Below are positions 1 to 8,798 of a DNA stretch of 64,000 nt, in pieces (position 1 is the first letter of the stretch; every line of letters begins with the position of its first letter). The notes under the pieces were generated by a model. It saw nothing but the letters and a program-made list of their open reading frames with translations, was not told the origin of the DNA and ran no database searches. The translations under genes were made by a program, and so were the position numbers. Source of the stretch: Actinocatenispora sp963815125 (GTDB lineage Bacteria; Actinomycetota; Actinomycetes; Mycobacteriales; Micromonosporaceae); contig CAWFFM010000002.1 of assembly GCA_963815125.1 (NCBI GenBank), positions 1,488,001 through 1,552,000 of the forward strand. Reading direction: 5' to 3'.

Positions 1-675
1 TTGCTGACCCGCTACCAGCAGACCGGCGGCGGGGTGGATCTGGTGGAGGTGATCAGCGGCGCCGAGCAGATCGCCCTCCGCTACGAACAGCTGATGCGCT
101 GCGCGCGTCAGGAGATCCTCGGCTTCGACAAACCCCCGTACGTGCGACCGGTACGCGACCTCGCCATGGAGCTCGCCGGGCTGGACCGCAAGGTACGGTT
201 CCGCGCTGTCTACGCCCGCCCGTCGCTGGCCGTACCCGGCCGGCTGGGTGACGTGGACGCCCTACGATCGGCCGGCGAACAGGCCCGGGTGCTCCCCGAC
301 GTGCCGTTCAAGCTGCTGATCGTGGACCGCAGGTGGGCGATGGTGCCGGAGTCCGCGGGCAGCGAGGCGGATCGCGCCATCGTGGTACGACCCTGCTCCC
401 TGTTCGACGCGTTGCTGGCGATGTTCGACCTCTGCTGGGAGCGCGCCGTACCGTTCGGTGATCCGGTCGGACAGGACGATGCCGCCGTACTGTCCGAGGC
501 CGAGCGGCAGCTGCTGTCCCTGCTGGCCACCGGCCTGACCGACGAACGGGTCGCGGCGCACCTCGGGCTCGGCCTGCGTACCGTGCAACGTCGGGTCCGG
601 CGGCTGATGGACCGGCTCGGCGCCGGGAACCGTTTCCAGGCCGGTCTGCAGGCCGCCCGGAGCGGGCTGCTGTGA
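1..675 (+). CDS. LuxR-type helix-turn-helix regulator, probably cut at the N-terminus
   Basis: The reading frame is open from the first base of the window, so the true start probably lies outside it. The C-terminal 60 residues are a LuxR/GerE-type DNA-binding domain: an acidic lead-in (LSEAERQLLSLLATGLTD), then RVAAHLGLGLRTVQRRVRRLM as recognition helices. The preceding 150 residues (EQLMRCARQEILGFDKPP, later LLIVDRRWAMV) resemble the effector part of TrmB/LuxR hybrid regulators, in which a phospholipase-D-like fold precedes the LuxR helix. The target is unknown. It converges on the GGDEF-EAL gene, with 43 bp between the stops. Confidence 0.8.
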   Translation: MLTRYQQTGGGVDLVEVISGAEQIALRYEQLMRCARQEILGFDKPPYVRPVRDLAMELAGLDRKVRFRAVYARPSLAVPGRLGDVDALRSAGEQARVLPDVPFKLLIVDRRWAMVPESAGSEADRAIVVRPCSLFDALLAMFDLCWERAVPFGDPVGQDDAAVLSEAERQLLSLLATGLTDERVAAHLGLGLRTVQRRVRRLMDRLGAGNRFQAGLQAARSGLL

Positions 676-718
676 GGCAGCAGCGCCGGCCGGGCCGCGA
701 CGGCACCGGACCGTACGG

Positions 719-3403
719 TCAGGTCGTGACGACCGGGCCGGCCCCGTCATCGTGCAGATCGAAGAACGCCTCCACGTGCTCGACCGGCACCGGCATGCTG
801 AACAGGTAGCCCTGCGCGTACCCGCACCCGGCGTCGCGGAGCGCGGCGAGCTGCTCGGCGGTCTCCACACCTTCCGCGATGACCTGCATACCGAGCCGTT
901 GGCCGAGCCGGACCACCATCTCGGTCAGCGGGGCACCCGGCGTACCGGAACCGTTGTCGGGCTCGGTGACCAGCGTCCGGTCCACCTTCAGCACGTCGAT
1001 CGGCAGCCGGCGCAGGTAGGTCAGGGAGGCCCCACCGGAGCCGAAGTCGTCCAACGCGGTCCGTACGCCCAACGCGCGCAGCCCACCCAGTTGAGCGACC
1101 GCCTGCCGCACGTCGCGTACCACGGCGTTCTCGGCAACCTCCATGATCAGCCGCTCCGGCGGTACGTCGTAGGCGTCGAGCACCGCGGCGACCTCGGCAA
1201 GGAAGTCCGGTTGGTGCAGCTGGGTGGCGGAGACATTGACCGCGACCTGCAGGTCACGGCCCTCGGCCAGCCAGCCGGCCAGGCACCGGCACGCCTGGTG
1301 CAGCACCCAACCGCCGATGGGACCGATCATCCCGGCCTCCTCGGCGATCGGAATGAGTTCGGCCGGCAGGATGGTGCCCAGCTGAGGATGCCGCCAGCGC
1401 AGCAGCGCCTCGGCGCCGATCGGTCGCCGTCCGTCCAACGCCACGATCGGCTGGAACACCAGGTCCAGCTCACCCCGCTGGTCGGCGCCGGGCAGTTCGG
1501 CGGTCAACAGGCCGTGCCTCAGCAGCTGCACCTCCAGCGACTCGTCGTAGCTGTGCACCCGGTTGGGGCCGCCCTCGCGGGAACGGCGCATGGCAACCTC
1601 GGCACCGGCGAGCAGCTCGGCGGGGGTCGCCCCCGGGGAGTGCTCGGCGACGCCGATGTTGGCGGTCAGCATCGTCCGACCACCGCCCAGCTCGTACGGC
1701 GCACCCAGGGCCAACAGCAGCCGGTTCGCCGTACCGTGTGCCACGTCGGCCGGTTCGCTGGTGAGCACGGCGAACTCGTCGCCACCCAACCGAGCGACCT
1801 GTTGGGTCGGTACCAGACAGTCCTGCAACCTGCGCGCGACCTCGATGAGGATCCCGTCGCCCACCTCGCGGCCCTGCGCGTCGTTGACGGCCTGCAGCCC
1901 GTCCAGGTCGATCACCAGCACGCTGCCCGACCACGGGACGCCACCGGCCGCCGGCTGGCCGAGTTCGGTGAGCGCACGCAGCAGCGCCCGCCGGTTCGAC
2001 AACCCGGTCAGCGGATCGGTGAACGCCATCCGGTGCATGGTGCGCTCCAGATCCCGACGCTCCCCGACATCCCGGATGTGTACCACCAGCCCAGCGACTG
2101 CGGGTTCCGCACGATGGTCCACCGCGGTGGACTCGGTGTGCCGGTAGTGGCCGAAGCCGTCCCGGATCCGCGCGGCGGCGAGCACCGGCCGGTCCGGTGG
2201 GTCCAGCAGCAGGCCACGGAGCTGCTCCGCCAGCAGCGGGGCGTCCTGCGGGTGGAACAGCGAGCTGAACGCCCGGCCGAGCACGTCGGCATCGGACAGG
2301 CCGAGCTGGCGGGCCGCGGCCGGCGACTGCCAGCGCACCACCAGGCTCTGGTCCAACAGCATCGTCACGTCGCTGGAGCCGGACACCATGGACCGGAACC
2401 GGGCTTCCTGATCGACCAGCCGGGCGGCGTAGCGGCGTACGTCGAACACCGCGAAGACCTCCCGGGTGGCGACCGCGACCACGACCAGTACCCCGATCGC
2501 GGCACTGTAGGTGCCGAAACTACCCACCGTCGCCAGGTGGTAGATCGCCGCGGACATGGCCAGCGCCACCGGTATCGACAGCAACGGCATCCCGGCGAAC
2601 GAGCCGCCGTCCTCCGCCGGGCGCAGCGCACCCAACCGCATCCCGTTACGCCGCGCACCGAACCACATCAGCATCGGACCGAGGACCATCCCGCCCAGCG
2701 CACTGAACAGGTACGGCACCGCCGCGCCGACCAGCAGCAGGACCACCAGCAGCGCCTGCCCGCCAAGGGCCAGCAGCACGCCGGCGCCGCACAGCATGGC
2801 CGAGCCCCGGTAGCGCACGGCACGCACCGTGATGAGCGCCGCGCTCGCCATCGCGGCGGAGGCGATCAGCCACACCAGCACCGCCAGTATCGCGCGGGGG
2901 CCGGCCGGGCCCGGCCCTTCGCCCGCGAGGGGCACGATGATCAACATCCAGGCGCCGAAGAACAGGCTGATCCCGACCCCGAAGCCGTCGAGTGCCCGAC
3001 GCAGCCGGGACCGCCAGTTCGGGGCCGTACCGGGAAGCAGCAGAAGGCCGAGCAGGTACAGGCCGGCAGAGAGGACGAAACCACCGGTCAGACAGGATTC
3101 CCGCCAGTCGGACCGGACCATGGCGGCGCTCACCAGACCGACCCCGCCGGCGAGTACGCCCATGGCGAGGAAGCCGGCGCCCCGGCAGGCGCCGTGCGGC
3201 AGCAGCAGGGCGAGGCGTACGAGCAGGACGGTGAAGGCGACCGCGGCGGTGACACCACCGGCCGACAGCGCGGCGAGCAACGGTACGACACCGGTCAGGG
3301 CAGCACTCGCCGACCACAGGAACACCACCGGCGACACCGCGACCAGGACCCACTCCACGGTGGGCCAGGCGCCGTGCCGCAGCACCCGCGAGACGGCCGT
3401 CAT
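719..3403 (-). CDS. Membrane PAS-GGDEF-EAL cyclic-di-GMP enzyme
   Basis: About 894 aa. Roughly 300 N-terminal residues are very hydrophobic (about ten membrane segments). A PAS domain (SGSSDVTMLLDQSLVV) follows, then a GGDEF domain with intact RLGGDEFAVL, then an EAL domain with GAEALLRWRHP, VNVSATQL, ALDDFGSG, KVDRTLV and AEGVETAEQ. Both catalytic sites look complete, so it could make and hydrolyse cyclic-di-GMP; which activity dominates cannot be told. The start ATG at 3403 was chosen because GGGAGG lies about 12 nt upstream and the first membrane segment begins soon after; a longer frame reaches 3562 but its extra 53 residues are Arg-rich and unlike a signal. It acts at the membrane, probably sensing small molecules through PAS or the membrane part. 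Confidence 0.9.
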   Translation of the reverse strand: MTAVSRVLRHGAWPTVEWVLVAVSPVVFLWSASAALTGVVPLLAALSAGGVTAAVAFTVLLVRLALLLPHGACRGAGFLAMGVLAGGVGLVSAAMVRSDWRESCLTGGFVLSAGLYLLGLLLLPGTAPNWRSRLRRALDGFGVGISLFFGAWMLIIVPLAGEGPGPAGPRAILAVLVWLIASAAMASAALITVRAVRYRGSAMLCGAGVLLALGGQALLVVLLLVGAAVPYLFSALGGMVLGPMLMWFGARRNGMRLGALRPAEDGGSFAGMPLLSIPVALAMSAAIYHLATVGSFGTYSAAIGVLVVVAVATREVFAVFDVRRYAARLVDQEARFRSMVSGSSDVTMLLDQSLVVRWQSPAAARQLGLSDADVLGRAFSSLFHPQDAPLLAEQLRGLLLDPPDRPVLAAARIRDGFGHYRHTESTAVDHRAEPAVAGLVVHIRDVGERRDLERTMHRMAFTDPLTGLSNRRALLRALTELGQPAAGGVPWSGSVLVIDLDGLQAVNDAQGREVGDGILIEVARRLQDCLVPTQQVARLGGDEFAVLTSEPADVAHGTANRLLLALGAPYELGGGRTMLTANIGVAEHSPGATPAELLAGAEVAMRRSREGGPNRVHSYDESLEVQLLRHGLLTAELPGADQRGELDLVFQPIVALDGRRPIGAEALLRWRHPQLGTILPAELIPIAEEAGMIGPIGGWVLHQACRCLAGWLAEGRDLQVAVNVSATQLHQPDFLAEVAAVLDAYDVPPERLIMEVAENAVVRDVRQAVAQLGGLRALGVRTALDDFGSGGASLTYLRRLPIDVLKVDRTLVTEPDNGSGTPGAPLTEMVVRLGQRLGMQVIAEGVETAEQLAALRDAGCGYAQGYLFSMPVPVEHVEAFFDLHDDGAGPVVTT

Positions 3404-3675
3404 GTACCGCGATCCCCTCCCGGTACGACCGTGTCGTCCCCGCAGCGCTTTCCGGAGTTCACCCGAGCCGTTCCGGGAAGCCGCACGGCGCCCGCCCGCG
3501 CTCATCGGGCACCGCGCGTGGACACGTCCCGATCGGGCGATATCCGCCAACACCGAGCCCAACGACCGAACGCCGCCGGGGTTTCGTCCGGATGCCGGAC
3601 AAACCTACCGACCCTCGACCGGATGTCGTTCAGGCCGGCTGCCGGCCGCCCCCACCCGGGTGCGACGATGGGCGG

Positions 3676-4086
3676 GTGGCACACCAGGTGACGGCGAAGT
3701 TCCGGTACAACGCGGCACTCGCGATCGCGGGCTTCATCGCCCTCTGCGGGACGGTGCCGTTCGCCACCACCCGGTGGTACCTGGCGTTCGTCCTGCTCAT
3801 CCCGCTGGGGGTGCTGCTCTGGGGTTGGCGTGCCGGGGTGGACGTCCGGGACGGCACCGTCGTGGTGCGCTGGGCGTTCGGCTCCCGACGGATCGAGCGT
3901 GCGCAGATCCAGGGATTCGCGATCAGCCGGCGCCGGGTCCGGGTAGTGCTGACCGACGACCGCACGGTGTGGCTACCCGCCGTCCCGGGCACCCGTGTCC
4001 CCGTCCTCGCTGAGGCGGTGGGCCTGCACCTGTCCGGTAGGGCCGCCCAGGAGGAGCCGCAGCAGAGCCGTCCGCAGCCGAGCTGA
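3676..4086 (+). CDS. Small membrane protein with bacterial PH domain
   Basis: 136 aa from the GTG at 3676. Two adjacent membrane helices near the N-terminus (ALAIAGFIALCGTVPFATT and WYLAFVLLIPLGVLLWGW) are followed by a beta-rich segment (VDVRDGTVVVRWAFGSRRI, then IQGFAISRRRVRVVLTDDR) with the layout of actinobacterial PH-domain proteins (PH-6 type). Such proteins often accompany ribosomal or cell-wall genes but have no defined reaction. An upstream ATG at 3592 would add 28 Pro/Arg-rich residues that do not look coding. Divergent from the GGDEF-EAL gene, with 272 bp between starts. Confidence 0.75.
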   Translation: MAHQVTAKFRYNAALAIAGFIALCGTVPFATTRWYLAFVLLIPLGVLLWGWRAGVDVRDGTVVVRWAFGSRRIERAQIQGFAISRRRVRVVLTDDRTVWLPAVPGTRVPVLAEAVGLHLSGRAAQEEPQQSRPQPS

Positions 4087-4183
4087 CCTGGAACCCGCCC
4101 GGAGCGTGGGGCGACACTGCGGTCCGGGCCGCCGTGCCGGAGCCGATCGCCGGTGCCGTACCGGTCCGCTCCGTGCGACCTCC

Positions 4184-4189
4184 TAGGCT
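4184..4189 (+). promoter_or_regulatory. TANNNT -10 element (TAGGCT) for the sugar dehydrogenase gene
   Basis: TAGGCT ends 6 nt before the GTG at 4196 and 3 nt before the ATG at 4193. With the usual 6-7 nt from -10 hexamer to transcription start, the transcript would begin at the second start codon, making this a leaderless mRNA and favouring GTG 4196 as the real initiation codon. Confidence 0.55.
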
Positions 4190-4192
4190 GGG

Positions 4193-5365
4193 ATGGTGCG
4201 CACCCACCTCGCCTCTTCCCGGAGCCCGCTGATCCGCCGTCGGCTGCTGGCTCTCGGTACGGCCGGTCTGCTGACCTTCCTTGCCGCCAGCGGCTGCGCC
4301 TTCGGGCCACCGGACGAGTCCCAGGACGGTACGCCGCCCAACCTGCCCACCCCCTCCACCTCGTCGGGTTCCGACGACGGCGGCGTGTCGGTACAGGTCG
4401 TGGCGAAGAACCTCGCCGTGCCGTGGGGCATCGCCTTCCTGCCGGACGGCACCCCGCTGGTAACCCAGCGTGATGCCCGTACGATCCTCAAGCTTGGCGA
4501 CGCCGGGGCGAAACCGAGCACGGTGCAGACCATCTCGCAGGCGAAGGCCGGCGGTGAGGGTGGCCTGCTGGGCATCGCGGTGTCGCCGAAGTACCGGACC
4601 GACAAGACGATCTTCATCTACTACTCGACCAGCCAGGACAACCGGATCGCGAAGTTGACCTTGGGGGGCACGCCGAAGCCGATCGTCACCGGGATCCCCC
4701 ACTCCAGCGTGCACAACGGTGGGGCGCTGGCCTTCGGTCCCGACGGCGACCTCTACGCCGGCACCGGCGACGGGACGAACACCGCGGCAGCGCAGGACAA
4801 GTCCAGCCTGGGCGGCAAGATCCTGCGGATGACCACCAACGGTAAGGCAGCTCCGGGCAACCCGTTCGGCAACTCGCTGGTCTACTCGTACGGGCACCGC
4901 AACGTGCAGGGGCTGGCCTGGGACCGGCAGAAGCGCCTCTACGCCACCGAGTTCGGACAGAACCGCTTCGACGAGGTGAACCTGATCCGACCCGGTCGCA
5001 ACTACGGCTGGCCGAAGGTGGAGGGCACCGGGAAGGATTCCCGCTACACCAACCCACTGCAGACCTGGAAACCGTCCGAGGCGTCCTGCAGCGGCGCGGC
5101 GATCTCCGGCAACATCCTGGTCACCAGTTGCCTGTCCGGCAAACGCCTCTGGCTGCTCCAACTGGACGGCAAGGGTGGGGTGCTCGGCGCGCCGCAGCAC
5201 ACCCTGGACGGCAAGTTCGGCCGGCTCCGGGCGGCGGTCGCCGCACCGGACGGGACATTGTGGGCCAGTACCTCCAACAAGGACGGCCGGGGCACGCCGG
5301 TCGCCGACGACGACCGGATCCTGCGGATCGTGGTGTCCGGTGGGAACCGGGTCGACAAGTCCTGA
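4193..5365 (+). CDS. PQQ-type glucose/sorbosone dehydrogenase-like lipoprotein
   Basis: 390 aa. The N-terminus has Arg residues, a hydrophobic stretch (LLALGTAGLLTFLA) and a lipobox (AASGC), so it is an exported lipoprotein with a Ser/Thr/Pro linker. The body has the GSDH six-bladed propeller pattern: AVPWGIAFLPDGTPLVTQRD, GGEGGLLGIAVSP, HNGGALAFGPDGDLYAGTGD, and YGHRNVQGLAWD with the conserved HRN. Family members are aldose dehydrogenases using PQQ as cofactor, though many actinobacterial copies are untested. The start is ATG 4193, or GTG 4196 if the transcript is leaderless. No operon partner is visible. Confidence 0.88.
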   Translation: MVRTHLASSRSPLIRRRLLALGTAGLLTFLAASGCAFGPPDESQDGTPPNLPTPSTSSGSDDGGVSVQVVAKNLAVPWGIAFLPDGTPLVTQRDARTILKLGDAGAKPSTVQTISQAKAGGEGGLLGIAVSPKYRTDKTIFIYYSTSQDNRIAKLTLGGTPKPIVTGIPHSSVHNGGALAFGPDGDLYAGTGDGTNTAAAQDKSSLGGKILRMTTNGKAAPGNPFGNSLVYSYGHRNVQGLAWDRQKRLYATEFGQNRFDEVNLIRPGRNYGWPKVEGTGKDSRYTNPLQTWKPSEASCSGAAISGNILVTSCLSGKRLWLLQLDGKGGVLGAPQHTLDGKFGRLRAAVAAPDGTLWASTSNKDGRGTPVADDDRILRIVVSGGNRVDKS

Positions 5366-5598
5366 CCAACCCCTACATGCGCGGGCAGTCATTGATCCAC
5401 AGCGGTTAGCTGTGCCACACCGGCCGGTGGTCAGGGGCCTGTTCGGCGCGCGCGCCGGGCGCGGGACGGGAGATGATGGACCGGTCCGGCGACCCAGGAT
5501 CCGTCCGCCCGGGGCACCGGCCGACCGGCCGCGCCCGGCACGGAAGCCTCCGTGCTCGGCGGGCCGGCCACCACCCCCGCCAAGATCTGGAGTGCAGC

Positions 5599-7242
5599 GT
5601 GACGAGCGATCCCGACCGGCAGACCGAGCAGGACAGCGCGGTGGATGCCGACGACGGGTCCACGACCGCCGCACCCCACACCCGTACCGGGATGCTTGCG
5701 CTGAAGGCCCGCGGGGCCGGCCGGCAGCTGGGCACCGTGCTGCGCAGCCGCCCCACCCGGATCACCGGCCGCTACCTGCTGGTGCTGCTGGTCACCCTGG
5801 CCGGGATGACGGCCGGACTGCTGCTGGGCGGGCAGAGCGCCGCCGACGTGGGACCGTTCCGCGCCCATCTGGCGCTGACCCCCAGCCTCAGCGGCGGCAC
5901 CCAGGTACAGATCCCGCCGTTGGGTTCGTTGTCGATGGACTCTCATGCAGGGCCGCTGCACTTGACCATCAACCTCGGTTCGCTGGACCGCAAACGGGCC
6001 GAGGCACTGGTCAGCGATCCGGACGGGATCCAGCTGGCCAGCCAGCACGCCATCTCCGACCTCAAGACCGGGCTGACCTCGCTCGCGATACAGGCCGGCC
6101 TGTCCATGCTGCTCGGTGCTCTGGTACTCAACGCGCTGGTGTTCCGGCGGTTCCGGCGCATCGCGGTGGCCGGCGGGCTGAGCGTGCTGCTGCTGGCCGG
6201 CACCGCCCTGTCCACCGCGACCACGTTCCGCCCCGAGTCGATCGAGGAACCGCGCTACGAAGGTCTGCTGACCATGGCGCCGGCCGTGGTCGGTGACGCG
6301 CGCAGCATCGTCAACAACTACGGCCAGTACTCCCAGGAGCTGCAGCGGCTGGTCGACAACGTGGCCAAGATCTACGGCACGGTGTCCAATCTGCCGGTGT
6401 ACGAACCCAGCGAGGGCACCGTACGGGTGCTGCACATCTCCGACATGCACCTCAACCCCTCCGCGTGGGGGGTGGTCGACACAGTCGTCAAGCAGTACAA
6501 CATCGACCTGGTGGTGGACACCGGGGACATCGTGGACTGGGGTTCCAAGCAGGAGGACGCCTACCTGGCCAACATCAGGAAGGTCACGGTGCCGTACGTG
6601 TATGTGCGGGGCAACCACGACTCGGCGGCCACCGCCAGGGCGGTCGCCAAGCAGGGCGCGATCGTACTGGAGAACAAGGTCCGCACCGTCCGGGGCATCA
6701 CCTTCGCCGGGATCGGTGACCCCCGGTTCACCCCGGACAAGAAGGTCGAACCGGCCGATCCGAAGGCACCCGAACCGCGCGACGACCAGGTACTGGACAC
6801 CGGGATGCAACTGGCCGGCACGATCACCGGGTACAACGGTGAGCACCCGAAACAGCCGGTGGACGTGGCGCTGGTGCACGACCCGGGCGCGGCACCCCCG
6901 CTGGCCGACACCGCGCCCCTGGTACTGGCCGGCCACCTGCACCGCCGGGAGGTCAGGAAGCTGTCGGACAACACCATGCTGATGGTGCAGGGCTCCACCG
7001 GTGCCGCCGGACTGCGCGGTCTGGAACCGAAGGACCCGACCCCGATGGACCTGTCCGTGCTGTACTTCACCGCACAGCACGACCTGAAGGCCTACGACGA
7101 CATCACCGTCGGCGGCACCGGTCGTTCCGAGGTGACGCTGCAGCGCCATCTGGTGGGTGAGCCGCCTCCGCGGCCGGGCGACTCACCGTCGGGCTCCTCC
7201 TCGCCGAGCGTCAGTCCGACGCCCAGTTCCCGACGCCGCTGA
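5599..7242 (+). CDS. Membrane-anchored metallophosphoesterase
   Basis: 547 aa. One membrane segment near residue 55 (YLLVLLVTLAGMTAGLLLGG), an extracytoplasmic region of about 100 residues, and two more hydrophobic segments (ALVLNALVF; VAGGLSVLLLAGTAL) precede a calcineurin-like phosphoesterase domain. The metal-binding motifs are in order: HISDMHL, GDIVDWG, RGNHDS, LVHDPG and GHLHR. The family hydrolyses phosphomono- or diesters with two metal ions; the substrate is unknown. The C-terminus is a Ser/Pro tail. The GTG at 5599 was chosen because GGAG lies 8 nt upstream and the next frame extension is Arg-rich and non-coding in look. Confidence 0.87.
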   Translation: MTSDPDRQTEQDSAVDADDGSTTAAPHTRTGMLALKARGAGRQLGTVLRSRPTRITGRYLLVLLVTLAGMTAGLLLGGQSAADVGPFRAHLALTPSLSGGTQVQIPPLGSLSMDSHAGPLHLTINLGSLDRKRAEALVSDPDGIQLASQHAISDLKTGLTSLAIQAGLSMLLGALVLNALVFRRFRRIAVAGGLSVLLLAGTALSTATTFRPESIEEPRYEGLLTMAPAVVGDARSIVNNYGQYSQELQRLVDNVAKIYGTVSNLPVYEPSEGTVRVLHISDMHLNPSAWGVVDTVVKQYNIDLVVDTGDIVDWGSKQEDAYLANIRKVTVPYVYVRGNHDSAATARAVAKQGAIVLENKVRTVRGITFAGIGDPRFTPDKKVEPADPKAPEPRDDQVLDTGMQLAGTITGYNGEHPKQPVDVALVHDPGAAPPLADTAPLVLAGHLHRREVRKLSDNTMLMVQGSTGAAGLRGLEPKDPTPMDLSVLYFTAQHDLKAYDDITVGGTGRSEVTLQRHLVGEPPPRPGDSPSGSSSPSVSPTPSSRRR

Positions 7243-7246
7243 ACCG

Positions 7247-7284
7247 ACCGTCCGGCGGGCCCTAGTCTGGGCGCGCCGGACGGT
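7247..7284. terminator. Bidirectional hairpin terminator between convergent genes
   Basis: A perfect 11-bp stem ACCGTCCGGCG / CGCCGGACGGT with an inner GCCC/GGGC pairing lies between the stop of the metallophosphoesterase gene and the stop of gatB. There is no U-tract, which is common for actinomycete terminators. Confidence 0.75.
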
Positions 7285-7289
7285 GCCGG

Positions 7290-8798
7290 TCAGTCCTCCT
7301 GAACGCCCAGGCGTTCCAGGATCAGTGCCCGTACGGTCTTGGCGTCGGCCTGGCCGCGGGTGGTCTTCATGACCGCACCGACCAGCACACCCGCCGCGGC
7401 GAGCTTGCCGGACCGGATCTTCTCGGCGATGGGTGGGTTGCCGGCGATCGCCTCGTCCACCGCCGCACCCAGCGCCCCGGTGTCGGACATGACCTCCAGG
7501 TTGCGCTCCCGCATCACCTGCTCGGGTGTGCCCTCACCGGCCAGTACCCCGGCCAGCACCGTACGGGCCAGCTTGTCGTTGAGCCGGCCCGCGTCCACCA
7601 ACGCCTGCAACTGCGCCACCTGCTCGGGCGTCACCGGCAGCGCGACAAGCTCCACAGTGGACTCGTTGGCCACCCGGGACAGTTCGCCCAGCCACCACTT
7701 GCGGGCCGAGTCGGGTCCGGCGCCGGCCGCGACGGTCTGCTCGATCAGGTCGAAGGCGCCGGCATTGTCGATCGACTGCATGTCCGATTCGGACAGTCCC
7801 CATTCGGTACGCAGCCGCGCCCGCCGCGCCGCCGGCAGCTCCGGCAGACCGGCACGCAACGACGCCACCCAGGCCGGGTCCGGCGCGATCGGCACCAGGT
7901 CCGGCTCCGGGAAGTACCGGTAGTCGGTCGCGGTCTCCTTGGTCCGGCCGCCCATCGTCGCGCCGGTGTCCTCGTTGAAGTGCCGGGTCTCCTGCACGAT
8001 CCGGCCGCCGGCATCGAGGATCTCGGCCTGCCGCACCATCTCGTACCGGACCGTGCGTTCCACGCTGCGCAGCGAGTTGACGTTCTTGGTCTCGGTACGG
8101 GTGCCGAACTCGGTCGCGCCGATCGGCATCAGCGAGACGTTCACGTCGGCACGTACCGAGCCCTGGTCCATCCGGGCGTCCGAGACGCCCAGTGCCCGGA
8201 CGATGTCACGGATCGCCGCCACGTACGCCCGGGCCACCTCCGGCGCTTCCGCGCCGGTACCGACGATCGGCTTGGTGACGATCTCCACCAACGGGATGCC
8301 GGCCCGGTTGAAGTCGACCAGCGAGTGGGTGGCGCCGTGGATGCGACCGGTGGAGCCGCCCACGTGGGAGGACTTGCCGGTGTCCTCTTCCATGTGTGCC
8401 CGCTCGATGCCCACCCGTACGGTCCTGCCGTTCACCTCGATGTCGAGGTGACCGTCGAAGCAGATCGGCTCGTCGTACTGGCTGGTCTGGAAGTTCTTCG
8501 GCATGTCCGGGTAGAAGTAGTTCTTCCGGGCGAACCGGCACCACTGCGCGATGTCGCAGCCCAGGGCCAGACCGATCCGGATCGCCGACTCCACCCCGAT
8601 CTCGTTGACCACCGGCAACGCGCCGGGCAGGCCCAGACAGACCGGACACACCTGGGTGTTGACCGGGGCGCCGAAGGTGGTCGAGCAGGCGCAGAACATC
8701 TTCGTACGGGTACCGAGCTCGACGTGCACCTCCAGTCCCAGCACCGGCTCGTAGCGGGTCAGCACGTCGGCGATACCGTCCGTGGTCTCGACGCTCAT
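7290..8798 (-). CDS. gatB: Asp-tRNA(Asn)/Glu-tRNA(Gln) amidotransferase subunit B
   Basis: 502 aa, full length for GatB. It begins DVLTRYEPVLGLEVHVEL and carries the zinc-site and kinase-domain motifs MFCACSTTFG, NTQVCPVCLGLPGALPV, RKNYFYPDMPKNFQ and a YRYFPEPDLVP segment; the C-terminus is the helical plus YqeY-like tail that binds tRNA. GatB activates the mischarged Glu or Asp with ATP, and GatA supplies ammonia. The ATG at 8798 overlaps the gatA stop by 4 nt (ATGA), so the two are translationally coupled. Confidence 0.98.
   Translation of the reverse strand: MSVETTDGIADVLTRYEPVLGLEVHVELGTRTKMFCACSTTFGAPVNTQVCPVCLGLPGALPVVNEIGVESAIRIGLALGCDIAQWCRFARKNYFYPDMPKNFQTSQYDEPICFDGHLDIEVNGRTVRVGIERAHMEEDTGKSSHVGGSTGRIHGATHSLVDFNRAGIPLVEIVTKPIVGTGAEAPEVARAYVAAIRDIVRALGVSDARMDQGSVRADVNVSLMPIGATEFGTRTETKNVNSLRSVERTVRYEMVRQAEILDAGGRIVQETRHFNEDTGATMGGRTKETATDYRYFPEPDLVPIAPDPAWVASLRAGLPELPAARRARLRTEWGLSESDMQSIDNAGAFDLIEQTVAAGAGPDSARKWWLGELSRVANESTVELVALPVTPEQVAQLQALVDAGRLNDKLARTVLAGVLAGEGTPEQVMRERNLEVMSDTGALGAAVDEAIAGNPPIAEKIRSGKLAAAGVLVGAVMKTTRGQADAKTVRALILERLGVQED

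Noticed and set aside
710..722. GACCGTACGGTC palindrome between the LuxR and GGDEF-EAL stops as a terminator or operator
   Set aside because: GTAC-centred palindromes are common throughout this DNA, so a 12-bp one is weak evidence.
752..3691. 979-codon open frame on the plus strand opposite the GGDEF-EAL gene
   Set aside because: It is antisense to a gene with clear domains; its protein is Gln/Arg/His-rich without motifs, typical of shadow frames in GC-rich DNA.
5378..5410. Ten-residue frame (MRGQSLIHSG) after the sugar dehydrogenase gene
   Set aside because: No Shine-Dalgarno or promoter hexamer at the right distance; likely chance.
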